From Kaistella flava (ex Peng et al. 2021) (lineage in GTDB: Bacteria; Bacteroidota; Bacteroidia; Flavobacteriales; Weeksellaceae): 64,000 bases of DNA. Below are positions 8,959 to 19,074 of this stretch, piece after piece. Position 1 is the stretch's first letter. Every line of letters starts with the position of its first letter. The notes under the pieces are model-generated. The model was not told the DNA's origin. It saw only the letters and a list, made by a program, of their open reading frames with translations, and searched no databases. Position numbers and translations under genes: made by a program. Location of the stretch: assembly GCF_015191005.1 (NCBI RefSeq), contig NZ_CP040442.1, forward strand, positions 744,001 to 808,000, written 5' to 3'.

Positions 8959-9369
8959 ATGAGCCAAGTTATAATTACCAAACAGGATTTTAATAAAATC
9001 CACAGATCTATTACTGACGCTAAAGCAAAGAACAGCATCAAAAAAGAAGAAGCTGAAAAACTACTCGCTGAATTAAAATCTGCAAAAATTGTAGAACAGG
9101 ATCAAGTTGAAAGTGATGTGGTTACTATGAATTCTATTGTGAAAATTCACTTTCAGAATAACAAAACGACCATGGAATTCCAACTGGTTTATCCCGCTGA
9201 TGCGAATATTAAGGAACGTAAGATTTCGATATTTTCCTCAGTTGCTTCAGCCTTGATTGGTTATAAAGTTGGTGACGAAATCGATTGGTTGATTCCTTCC
9301 GGAATGACTAAAATTGTAATAGATGAAATAATTTATCAGCCAGAATCTGCAGGGGATTTTGATTTGTAA
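8959..9369 (+). CDS. GreA/GreB/Rnk-like elongation-factor family protein
   Basis: This 136-residue protein has a short helical N-terminus (Lys- and Glu-rich, residues 10-50) and a C-terminal domain containing LVYPADANIKERKISIFSSV and GYKVGDEIDWLIPSG, the typical FKBP-like C-terminal fold of GreA, GreB and Rnk. Full GreA is about 158 residues with a longer coiled coil, so this looks like the shorter Rnk or Gre-like type that binds RNA polymerase; a transcript-cleavage activity cannot be assumed. It is preceded by the terminator of the upstream gene, only 19 bases before its ATG, and is probably transcribed separately. No partner gene is evident. Confidence 0.8.
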   Translation: MSQVIITKQDFNKIHRSITDAKAKNSIKKEEAEKLLAELKSAKIVEQDQVESDVVTMNSIVKIHFQNNKTTMEFQLVYPADANIKERKISIFSSVASALIGYKVGDEIDWLIPSGMTKIVIDEIIYQPESAGDFDL

Positions 9370-9465
9370 AAGATAATTTCACCAACAAAAAAGCTGAACA
9401 ATCAATTTTAAATAAGAAAAACAAAAGGTAAAGTAATTATCATTTTTTCCTTTTGTAAACTTTTT

Positions 9466-9502
9466 ACGCAAAAGTCACAGATTACTTTGTGACTTTTGTG
9501 GT
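9466..9502 (+). repeat. Minimal palindromic copy of the CACAAAG intergenic repeat
   Basis: ACGCAAAAGTCACA (9466-9479) is followed after 8 bases by TGTGACTTTTGTGGT (9488-9502), whose complement is ACCACAAAAGTCACA. These are the two ends of the larger repeats seen at 11801, 16238, 17741, 23206 and 38101, here with almost nothing between them. It can form a hairpin and is followed by a weak A/T run, so it may also terminate transcription. Confidence 0.6.
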
Positions 9503-9540
9503 TTAAAAAATTTCATGCTTATAATGTCCTATATTTAAAA

Positions 9541-9548
9541 TAAATTTG
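9541..9548 (+). promoter_or_regulatory. -7 promoter box of the radical SAM gene
   Basis: TAAATTTG matches TAnnTTTG exactly. The frame of the following gene is open through this box, so its TTG (9546-9548) is an unlikely start codon. Confidence 0.5.
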
Positions 9549-9563
9549 CAAAAAGAAAATTCC

Positions 9564-11756
9564 TTGAAAGATCTGCTTCTAATCACTCCGCCTTTTACCC
9601 AACTCAACACTCCTTATCCGGCGACAGCCTATATTAAAGGTTTTTTGAATACTAAAAACATTTCAAGTTATCAGATTGATTTGGGCATTGAAGTGATTTT
9701 GGAATTATTCTCCAAAAGTGGTATAGAAAAAGTCTTTGCAACAAATACTACTGAAATTACCTCTGAAAACTCAAAGCGAATTTTTGCTTTACGAGAAGAA
9801 TATATTAAGACGATTGATCAGGTTATTCTTTTTCTACAAAATCATAATCCGACTTTAGCAAGGCAAATCTGCAGCATGAATTTCTTGCCGGAAGCTTCCC
9901 GTTTTAATCAGCTTGATGATATGGAATACGCTTTCGGAAATATGGGTTTACAGGATAAAGCCAAACATCTTGCGACTTTATATTTGGAAGATATTTCAGA
10001 TTACATTGTTGAAAATATCGATGCTGATTTCGGCTTTAGCAGATATGCAGAACGAATCGGACAAAGTGCCAATTCCTTTGATGAATTGTATTCAAAATTA
10101 AATGCACCTCAAACTTTTACAGATGAATTCACTTTAAAATTGTTAAAGGAAGAATTAGATGCAGTGCAGCCCAAATTGGTTTGCTTTTCTGTTCCCTTTC
10201 CTGGGAATTTATATTCTGCTTTTCGATGTGCTCAATTTATAAAAGCCAATTATCCCGGACTTAAAATTGTCATGGGCGGCGGTTTTCCAAACACGGAATT
10301 ACGGGAATTAAAAGATCCGCGTGTCTTCGAATTTTTTGATTATATCACTTTAGATGATGGTGAATTACCGATCGAATTGGTTTATGAAAATGTCATTTCA
10401 GGAAAAGCGATTTCAGAAGGAGAATTTAAAAGAACTTTTATCTTAGAAAATCAGGAAGTCACTTATAAAAATAATACGACGAAATCAGACTATAAGCAAG
10501 CTTTTATAGGAACGCCGGATTATACCGATTTACTTCTAGATCAATATATTTCCGTTATAGAAATCGCCAATCCAATGCACAGTTTATGGAGCGACGGACG
10601 TTGGAATAAACTGACCATGGCGCACGGTTGCTATTGGGGAAAATGTACTTTCTGTGACATTTCTTTAGATTACGTTAAACTTTATGAACCTATTTCTGCT
10701 AAAATTTTAGTGGATCGAATGGAAGAACTGATTGCACAAACCGGAGAATCAGGTTTCCATTTTGTAGATGAAGCCGCGCCTCCTGCTTTGATGAGAGAAG
10801 TAGCTTTGGAAATTTTACGTCGAAATCTTGTCGTGACTTGGTGGACGAATATTCGGTTTGAAAAAAGCTTCAGCAGAGATTTATGTTTCTTATTAAAAAC
10901 TTCTGGTTTGGTCGCAGTTTCAGGCGGATTAGAAGTTGCGAGTGATCGTTTACTGAAATTGATTGACAAAGGAGTTTCTGTAAATCAAGTTGCGAAAGTA
11001 ACCAGAAATTTTACCGAAGCTGGCGTGATGGTTCACTCCTATTTAATGTATGGATTCCCGACTCAAACGGTTCAGGAAACGGTGGATTCTTTAGAAATGG
11101 TCAGACAATTATTTGAAATGGGAATTGTACAAAGTGGTTTCTGGCATCAGTTTGCCATGACTGCACACTCACCGATTGGAAATAATCCGGAAGAGTTCGG
11201 TGTAAAACCTCTTAAAAAAGAAATCCTGTTTGCACATAATGATATCGACTTTACCGACGAAACGGGAATTGATCACAGCAAATTTAGTTTTGGTTTAAAG
11301 AAATCTCTATTTAATTTTATGCACGGAATCAATTTCGATTTACCGCTAAAAGATTGGTTCGATTTTAAAATTCCGAAAACAACAATTCATCCGGATTATA
11401 TTCACGACTGTCTTTTAGAAGAAGAGAATTTTATTTTTAAAGGAAACTCAAAATTAGTTTTTCTGGATAAAAATGCGAATGTCGAAAACTTCGTTAAAAA
11501 AACAAGAGCTGGCGCTTTTGAATATACCCGATTGACCTTTCACCTGAAAACCAATATTGTAAAAATAGAATTGGAAAGAGATCAAGCAGCGTGGTTGATG
11601 AAAATCTTCGCTGAAAACTCTACAGACAATCCTAAAAAAATTACACTGCAACAACTCAAAACTAACTTTGAAGAAACGTTTGAGGATTTTGAATTATTCT
11701 GGTTTTCAAAACCGATACAGCAATTGAAAGAAAACGGCGTTATTCTTAGTTTGTAA
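9564..11756 (+). CDS. B12-binding-type radical SAM protein of unknown substrate
   Basis: This is about 730 residues. The N-terminus (KDLLLITPPFTQLNTPYPA) and the stretch ending KIVMGGGFPNTELRELKDP are typical of cobalamin-type radical SAM proteins. The cluster motif is CYWGKCTFC with Cys356, Cys361 and Cys364 (four residues between the first two). GGLEVASDRLLKLIDKGV and YLMYGFPTQT follow in the SAM barrel. No canonical DxHxxG cobalamin motif is obvious. The reaction is unknown. The frame is open from a TTG at 9546, but that TTG lies within the -7 box; the TTG at 9564 gives a family-like start MKDLLLITPP. The gene stands alone, flanked by palindromic repeats, so context gives no clue. Confidence 0.82.
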   Translation: MKDLLLITPPFTQLNTPYPATAYIKGFLNTKNISSYQIDLGIEVILELFSKSGIEKVFATNTTEITSENSKRIFALREEYIKTIDQVILFLQNHNPTLARQICSMNFLPEASRFNQLDDMEYAFGNMGLQDKAKHLATLYLEDISDYIVENIDADFGFSRYAERIGQSANSFDELYSKLNAPQTFTDEFTLKLLKEELDAVQPKLVCFSVPFPGNLYSAFRCAQFIKANYPGLKIVMGGGFPNTELRELKDPRVFEFFDYITLDDGELPIELVYENVISGKAISEGEFKRTFILENQEVTYKNNTTKSDYKQAFIGTPDYTDLLLDQYISVIEIANPMHSLWSDGRWNKLTMAHGCYWGKCTFCDISLDYVKLYEPISAKILVDRMEELIAQTGESGFHFVDEAAPPALMREVALEILRRNLVVTWWTNIRFEKSFSRDLCFLLKTSGLVAVSGGLEVASDRLLKLIDKGVSVNQVAKVTRNFTEAGVMVHSYLMYGFPTQTVQETVDSLEMVRQLFEMGIVQSGFWHQFAMTAHSPIGNNPEEFGVKPLKKEILFAHNDIDFTDETGIDHSKFSFGLKKSLFNFMHGINFDLPLKDWFDFKIPKTTIHPDYIHDCLLEEENFIFKGNSKLVFLDKNANVENFVKKTRAGAFEYTRLTFHLKTNIVKIELERDQAAWLMKIFAENSTDNPKKITLQQLKTNFEETFEDFELFWFSKPIQQLKENGVILSL

Positions 11757-11800
11757 ATTTCTGATAACACCATGTTATTAAATTTAATTATAAAGATTTT

Positions 11801-12028
11801 TAACCACAAAAGTCACAAAGTTAATTCCAAATAAAGTTTAAAAACTTACTTCTAAAAGAGCACAAAACTCTGAGAAACCTAAATGCATTCTCGTTTCTAA
11901 ATGATCAATTTCCAAAATCAATAAAATCTGATTTAGAAAGTACACTGTGAAATTATTTTTTATGAACTTTGTAGAATACGAATGTCAACTTTTTAATAAT
12001 CAAAACTTTTTTGCCTTTTGTGGTTTAA
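11801..12028. repeat. CACAAAG-type palindromic intergenic repeat
   Basis: The left end TAACCACAAAAGTCACAAAG (11801-11820) and the right end CCTTTTGTGGTTTAA (around 12014-12028) are near-perfect inverted copies. The roughly 190 bases between are A/T-rich with no open frame. It fills most of the 347-base gap between the radical SAM gene and the next gene; nothing else is visible there. Confidence 0.6.
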
Positions 12029-12103
12029 AATAGTAACAAAAATTCATCCTTGTTAATAATAATTGGCTACAAAATTGATGCGTGAACTTCAAATAAACTC
12101 AAC

Positions 12104-12859
12104 ATGAATTCAACCGAAGATTTATCTCTGAATAAAATTGCAAGTATTACGATTCTCTTTTGGTTAATGAAGATTGTCGCCACTACACTCGGTGAAACAT
12201 TAGGCGATTTCTTTGCGCAAACATTAGATTTAGGTTATGCCGCTGGAATCGGAATCACTTTAATTTTCTTTTTAATCACCCTTTATTTTCAACTTTCAGC
12301 TAAGAGGTATATTCCGGCTTTTTTCTGGTTGGTCATTATCGGAACGACGACTTTAGGAACGGAAATATCCGATTTTATAGATCGAAGTTTACATTTAGGT
12401 TATGCTTTAGGAAGTTTAGTTCTTGTTGCATTTCTTTTATTAACACTTTATCTCTGGTATAAAAAGTACGGAAATTTAGAAGTCTCACCGATCTTCGATA
12501 AGCAAAAAGAATCTTTTTTCTGGGTCGCCGTCTTATTTTCAAATAGTTTAGGAACAGCGTTCGGGGATTATTTAAATGATGGCTTAGGATTCAGTTACCT
12601 TATTGGTGCAATGATCACTTTGGCGGTTATTATCGTGGTCGTTTTACTGCATTCCTATACCAAAATCAATCACATTCTTTTATTTTGGATTGCCTTTGTT
12701 TTTACACGTCCTTTTGGTGCAACCTTTGGAGATTTCTTAACTAAACCTCTTGCGAAAGGTGGCTTAGATTTAGGAACTTTGAATGCATCAATAATCTCAA
12801 TTATTATCATGATCACCTTAATTATTATTGCTCACAAAAAGGAGAAAGTACAGCTATAA
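12104..12859 (+). CDS. COG4705-like membrane protein with four internal repeats
   Basis: This 251-residue protein has eight hydrophobic segments. It is built of four repeats, each with a motif like TTLGETLGDFFxxxLxLGY: residues near 25-45 (ATTLGETLGDF), 83-100 (GTTTLGTEISDF), 148-165 (SNSLGTAFGDY) and 205-222 (RPFGATFGDF). The conserved Gly-Asp pairs in helices suggest ion or small-solute handling, but I know of no proven function. It resembles the uncharacterised COG4705 proteins. The gene has only a repeat element upstream and a Flavo-type element downstream, so it appears monocistronic. Family assignment is from memory; the repeat structure is seen directly. Confidence 0.75.
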   Translation: MNSTEDLSLNKIASITILFWLMKIVATTLGETLGDFFAQTLDLGYAAGIGITLIFFLITLYFQLSAKRYIPAFFWLVIIGTTTLGTEISDFIDRSLHLGYALGSLVLVAFLLLTLYLWYKKYGNLEVSPIFDKQKESFFWVAVLFSNSLGTAFGDYLNDGLGFSYLIGAMITLAVIIVVVLLHSYTKINHILLFWIAFVFTRPFGATFGDFLTKPLAKGGLDLGTLNASIISIIIMITLIIIAHKKEKVQL

Positions 12860-13000
12860 TTTACAAAATATTTCATAATTAGAATAACAAAAAAGTCCAT
12901 TATAAAATTTAACTGTTGTTGAATATGCTTTACCATTTATCTTCGAACATTGAGTTCCGATGAAAAATTGAAAAGGAAGTTGTGTTAAACTAATTATAGT

Positions 13001-13159
13001 ATCAGTGAAAGTATATTGATTTTTCTATGGCAAGAAGAAATGTCTGAACTTATAGCCCCGATGGAAGCGGCATCACCGCAAAGCGGTATATAGCGGACAG
13101 CGGGACGGGTTTTGGAAGAAGCGAAAGTTTTGTTGCTCCTTAATAGGAATCTAGTTATT
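13001..13159 (+). repeat. Structured intergenic element, copy 1 (Flavo-1-like)
   Basis: This 159-base element matches the reverse complement of 47805-47981 without indels except in a central hairpin. Core sequences are TATAGCCCCGATGG, AGCGGCATC, then the hairpin ACCGC-AAA-GCGGT (13075-13087), then TAGCGGACAGCGGGACGGGT. It occupies the 426-base gap between the COG4705-like gene and atpC, with no open frame. Similar sequences are common in flavobacterial genomes, and I believe they correspond to the Flavo-1 RNA motif, but this identification is from memory. Confidence 0.65.
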
Positions 13160-13236
13160 TCATTTCATCTAAATGTCCGGTTTATCATATTTTTCGTCCA
13201 CTGATTTGAAGATTTAGTTCAGAAATACAATAAAAA

Positions 13237-13266
13237 AAATCCCGCCTTAAAAATAAGACGGGATTT
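13237..13266 (-). terminator. Terminator of atpDC
   Basis: AAATCCCGCCTTA (13237-13249) pairs with TAAGACGGGATTT (13254-13266) with one G-U pair. On the minus strand a run of T follows. Confidence 0.85.
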
Positions 13267-13285
13267 ATATGGATATAAAAGAGGT

Positions 13286-13567
13286 TTATTCTGCCAGAAT
13301 AATTCCTTTATTATTGCTGAATTCTATCACTCCACTTTTCATAGAAAAAGAAAAAACACTTTCCTTTTCGTTTTCTCTGGTGAAGTGCTGACTGTATTGC
13401 TCCTTGATTTCATTAGTGAACACTTTAATTTTCCCTGAATTTAAGGAAGCCACAATAGCGGCGTGATCTTTCATGATATGGAATTCTCCACTTTTTCCGG
13501 GAAGCAAAACTGATTTTACTTCACCTTCAAAAATTACAAATTCCGGAGTTAAAATTTTAATATTCAT
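13286..13567 (-). CDS. atpC: ATP synthase F1 epsilon subunit
   Basis: This 93-residue protein matches the N-terminal beta-sandwich domain of the epsilon subunit: ILTPEFVIFEGEVKSVLLPGKSGEFHIMKDHAAIVASL. It is shorter than the roughly 135-residue E. coli subunit because the C-terminal helical hairpin is absent, which is usual in Bacteroidota. It sits in the F1 central stalk and couples gamma rotation to catalysis. It follows atpD by 88 bases on the minus strand. The other ATP synthase genes are not in the window, in keeping with the separate atpDC location in flavobacteria. Confidence 0.92.
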   Translation of the reverse strand: MNIKILTPEFVIFEGEVKSVLLPGKSGEFHIMKDHAAIVASLNSGKIKVFTNEIKEQYSQHFTRENEKESVFSFSMKSGVIEFSNNKGIILAE

Positions 13568-13655
13568 CTTCTGATAGATTAAAAGATTTAGAGATTAAAG
13601 ATTAGAGACAGAAACATTATGTCTCTTATCTCAAATCTTTTAGTCTTTTTTCTAA

Positions 13656-16228
<2,573 letters not shown>

Positions 16229-16237
16229 TTTTTTCTC

Positions 16238-16426
16238 CAACCACAAAGTCACAAAGCCTTTTTTTTAATCAATTATTGTAAAGCTTTAAAATGTTAAAGT
16301 TTATGAAGGTTGGCGCAATTTAAATTCCGACGGAATTCTTAATTCATTTAACTACTTATTGAAACCTAAATGGTGAAATTTTCCTCGTGAAATTTGTGAA
16401 ATAATTTGTGCTATTCTTGTTAAAAG
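16238..16426. repeat. CACAAAG-type palindromic intergenic repeat
   Basis: It starts CCAACCACAAAGTCACAAAG and ends with GTGAAATTTGTGAAATAA and TTGTGCTATTCTTGTTAA, the degenerate inverted end. A central perfect hairpin AATTCCGACGGAATT lies near 16324-16338. It lies between convergent ribF and the YjbR-like gene. Confidence 0.55.
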
Positions 16427-16442
16427 CATTTTTGCAAAGTCA

Positions 16443-16796
16443 CTACGAGTTCAACAACTCTTCTCTTTTTTTCTTTGTTAAAGATTGTACGATTAAATCG
16501 TAAGAATGATCAATCAACTTGAAAATTAATTCCTTTTTCAAACCATCACAAACCACCGAATTCCAATGCGTTTTATTCATATGATATGCACCTTCAATCT
16601 GTGGATATTGCTCGCGAAGTTCTGCACTCCATTCCGGATCTGTTTTTAGAGCAATTGATAAAGGCTGTTTTTCCAGAGGTATTAAAGCAAACATCTTCCC
16701 TCCTACTTTTAAAACCAAAGTTTCCGGATTAAAAGGAAAGGTTTCTTCAACTCCTTTTTTGCGCTGACAATATTCTAAAATTTCGGTGACATCCAT
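16443..16796 (-). CDS. MmcQ/YjbR family protein
   Basis: This 117-residue protein has the CyaY-like YjbR fold signatures: a start DVTEILEYCQRKKGVEETFPF, VLKVGGKMFALIPLE, and MNKTHWNSVVCDG. Members are often described as DNA-binding, but the role of the family is not established. Length is normal. It is a single leftward gene whose ATG (16794-16796) lies next to a palindrome (16807-16954) that separates it from the divergent oxidoreductase gene. Confidence 0.85.
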   Translation of the reverse strand: MDVTEILEYCQRKKGVEETFPFNPETLVLKVGGKMFALIPLEKQPLSIALKTDPEWSAELREQYPQIEGAYHMNKTHWNSVVCDGLKKELIFKLIDHSYDLIVQSLTKKKREELLNS

Positions 16797-16806
16797 ATAT
16801 AAGATA

Positions 16807-16954
16807 AGTAATGGGTAATAAGTAATTATAAAAAGGTAATAATGATTAATAATAATCGTTTTAACATTATAAAATTAATAAATTTGTGTGAGAAATTAAT
16901 AATTGCTCATTACTAAATATTAATTTCATTACTTATTATTCACTACCCATTACT
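16807..16954. repeat. Inverted repeat flanking a 100-base A/T-rich spacer
   Basis: AGTAATGGGTAATAAGTAAT (16807-16826) is mirrored by ATTACTTATTATTCACTACC with CATTACT (16928-16954); the right arm is longer by seven bases. The region lies exactly between two divergent start codons. It looks like a small MITE-like insertion or a long palindrome; no known family is recognised. Confidence 0.5.
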
Positions 16955-16963
16955 CCTATACAA

Positions 16964-17617
16964 ATGAAAGCATTAGTCATTGGCGCTACTGGCGCAACAG
17001 GTAAAGATTTAGTTTATCAACTGCTTCAGGATCCTGATTTTAGAGAAGTTGATGTATTTGTACGAAAACCTTTAAACATCAATGATTCAAAGCTCAAAGC
17101 TCATATTGTTGATTTTGAAAAACCTGAAGAATGGAAAGATCTTGTAAAAGGCGACGTCGCATTTTCATGTATGGGCACCACTCTGAAAGCGGCAGGAAGT
17201 AAAGAAGCTCAGAAAAAAGTAGATGTCGATTATCAATATAACTTCGCGAAAAGTGCCAGGGAAAATGACGTTGAAGATTTCATTTTAGTTTCTGCTTATG
17301 GCGCAAGTCCAACCTCGAAAATGTTCTATTCTCAATTAAAAGGCGAATTGGAACAAAAAATAAAAGATCTCCATTTTAATAAAGTAACCATTTTCCAACC
17401 CGGAATGTTAGAGCGAAAAAGTTCTGATCGTTTTGGAGAAGTTACCGGTGCTAAAGTGATTAAATTTATCAATAAATTAGGTTTACTAAAAAGCCAGAAA
17501 CCTTTGCCAACTGACGTTCTCGCTCAGGCAATGATTAACGCGTCAAAAATAAAATCAAATGGTTATTCTAAAATTAAACTAGGAAATATTTTCAGTTTCG
17601 CTGGCAAACATAATTAG
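16964..17617 (+). CDS. NAD(P)-binding Rossmann-fold oxidoreductase (HTATIP2-like)
   Basis: This 217-residue atypical short-chain dehydrogenase has the nucleotide-binding motif GATGATGKDL (residues 7-16), VFVRKPL, CMGTTLKAAGS and VSAYGASPTSKMFYSQLKGELE, which resembles the YxxxK region. It belongs to the NmrA/HTATIP2-like group, whose bacterial members have no defined substrate. No signal peptide or membrane segment is visible. The ATG follows the palindrome at 16807-16954 by only nine bases, so its promoter must lie within that palindrome or further upstream. Confidence 0.8.
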   Translation: MKALVIGATGATGKDLVYQLLQDPDFREVDVFVRKPLNINDSKLKAHIVDFEKPEEWKDLVKGDVAFSCMGTTLKAAGSKEAQKKVDVDYQYNFAKSARENDVEDFILVSAYGASPTSKMFYSQLKGELEQKIKDLHFNKVTIFQPGMLERKSSDRFGEVTGAKVIKFINKLGLLKSQKPLPTDVLAQAMINASKIKSNGYSKIKLGNIFSFAGKHN

Positions 17618-17630
17618 TTTTTTGACTGTG

Positions 17631-17721
17631 TTTTTTTAACGCAAAGACGCAAAGGGTTAATTAATCATGCTGCATAAAATTACGGTCGCAAAGGCGTTTC
17701 ACTTAGCAAAGGGAAATTTCA
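17631..17721 (+). repeat. CGCAAAG / GGTCGCAA repeat, copy 1
   Basis: It contains AACGCAAAGACGCAAAGGG, then AAATTACGGTCGCAAAGGCG, then CTTAGCAAAGGGAAATTTCA. The reverse complement of 61021-61109 has the same order of blocks with a few substitutions. It directly follows the oxidoreductase gene and precedes the tandem CACAAAG repeats. Confidence 0.6.
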
Positions 17722-17740
17722 ATTTTAACTAAATTACTTT

Positions 17741-18338
17741 TTTAAACACATTAGTCACATTAGTTTTTTTAGTTCAATTACAAGATCACAAAAGTAATGC
17801 GAACAATAATTTCCGGACAAAATCGTAATAAATATTAATTTTTTAATGTAAAATTATTAGTTGTAAAATTTTAATGCTGAAATTTCAATGGGGTAATTCG
17901 TGAAAACATTAGTGAGATTTGTGGTTAAAATTATTAATTTAAACCACAAAGGCACAAAGTTTTTTAGTTTAATTCAAAGTTCATGAAGTGATGCGCACCA
18001 CAATTTCCGTGGGAAATCTTAATAATCTTAATCGCTTCACGAAATCTTAATGTTTAAATTTTGATTCTGTAATTTTTAGTATTGAATTTTCAATGGTGGA
18101 ATCAGTGAAAACATTAGTGGAATTTGTGTTTAATCGTATTAGTTTAAACCACAAAGTCACAAAGTTTTTAGCTGAATTCAGAGTTCATGAAGTGATGCGC
18201 ACTACAATTTCCCTGGGAAATCTTAATAATCTTAATCACTTCACGAAACCTTAATGGTTAAATTTTAATTGTACAATTATTAACAATTAATCTCAATCGT
18301 GAAATTTGTGAATTTATCAGTGCCATTTGTGTTTAACC
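17741..18338. repeat. Three tandem copies of the CACAAAG palindromic repeat
   Basis: Units at 17741-17930, 17938-18134 and 18143-18338 have a period near 200 bases. The last two are close copies sharing AACCACAAAGNCACAAAG, TTCATGAAGTGATGCGCAC, a hairpin ATTTCC-NTG-GGAAAT (18003-18017 and 18206-18220), TCTTAATAATCTTAATC, CTTCACGAAA and an end like TTTGTGTTTAA. The first unit is more diverged. They fill the roughly 840-base gap between the oxidoreductase gene and frr, which has no open frame. Confidence 0.75.
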
Positions 18339-18407
18339 TTATTAATTTTAATCAAAAAAATTTTCATTTTAAAAATTCGTGCATTCGTGGCAATTGCATT
18401 TAAAAAT

Positions 18408-18440
18408 AAAAGCCGTTTCAACAATGCTGAAACGGCTTTT
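18408..18440 (-). terminator. Terminator of pyrH-frr
   Basis: AAAAGCCGTTTCA (18408-18420) and TGAAACGGCTTTT (18428-18440) form a perfect 13-bp stem with a 7-base loop; the minus strand continues into a T-rich run. It may work in both directions. Confidence 0.88.
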
Positions 18441-18459
18441 AATATTAATATCAAAAAGA

Positions 18460-19014
18460 TTAGATTTTCATAATCTCAGCTTCTTTCACTTTAAAGTGAT
18501 CGTCGCACATTTTGATGTACTTATCTGTAACTACTTGAATTTTTGCTTCTTCGTCTTTAATTAAATCTTCAGAAACTCCTTCTAATTTACGAAGTTCTTT
18601 CATACCATCCTGACGTGCATTTCTTACAACGATCTTTGTTGCTTCTGCTTCAGATTTCGCTTGTTTTCCTAACTCACGTCTTCTTTCTTCAGTTAATGGT
18701 GGAACATTCAAAATGATATTATCACCATTATTCGATGGTGCAAAACCAAGGTTTGAATTAATAATCGCTTTTTCAATTGCTCCAATTGCAGTTCTATCCC
18801 AAGGTTGAATTGAAATAGTCATCGCATCTGGAATCATCACGTTGGCAACCTGGCTCAATGGCGTTGGCGCTCCGTAATACTCTACCATAACGTCTTGTAC
18901 CATTGTTGTAGAAGCACGTCCGGCTCTAATTTTCTGAAAAGCATGTTCCAAATGTTTAATGGCAGCATCCATTTCCTGCTTTACCATTCCTACAATAAGT
19001 TCTAATTCTTCCAT
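18460..19014 (-). CDS. frr: Ribosome recycling factor
   Basis: This 184-residue protein releases ribosomes from mRNA after termination together with EF-G. Visible family sequence includes KIRAGRAST, YGAPTPLSQVANVMIPDAMTISIQPWD, and LTEERRRELGKQAK. Length is typical (about 185). It follows pyrH by 60 bases on the minus strand, the conserved bacterial order, and ends in a strong terminator. Confidence 0.97.
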   Translation of the reverse strand: MEELELIVGMVKQEMDAAIKHLEHAFQKIRAGRASTTMVQDVMVEYYGAPTPLSQVANVMIPDAMTISIQPWDRTAIGAIEKAIINSNLGFAPSNNGDNIILNVPPLTEERRRELGKQAKSEAEATKIVVRNARQDGMKELRKLEGVSEDLIKDEEAKIQVVTDKYIKMCDDHFKVKEAEIMKI

Positions 19015-19074
19015 TATATCTTAAATTTCTGTTTAACTAATTAAATTGAAGCGCTCAAAAATAGTGTTAATTTT

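Noticed and set aside
13001..13159. Structured element as a riboswitch
   Set aside because: No gene lies downstream on the same strand at a leader distance for either copy, so cis control is unlikely.
17741..18338. Tandem repeats as a CRISPR array
   Set aside because: Units are about 200 bases, internally palindromic and diverged, with no short constant repeat and unique spacers, and no cas genes nearby.
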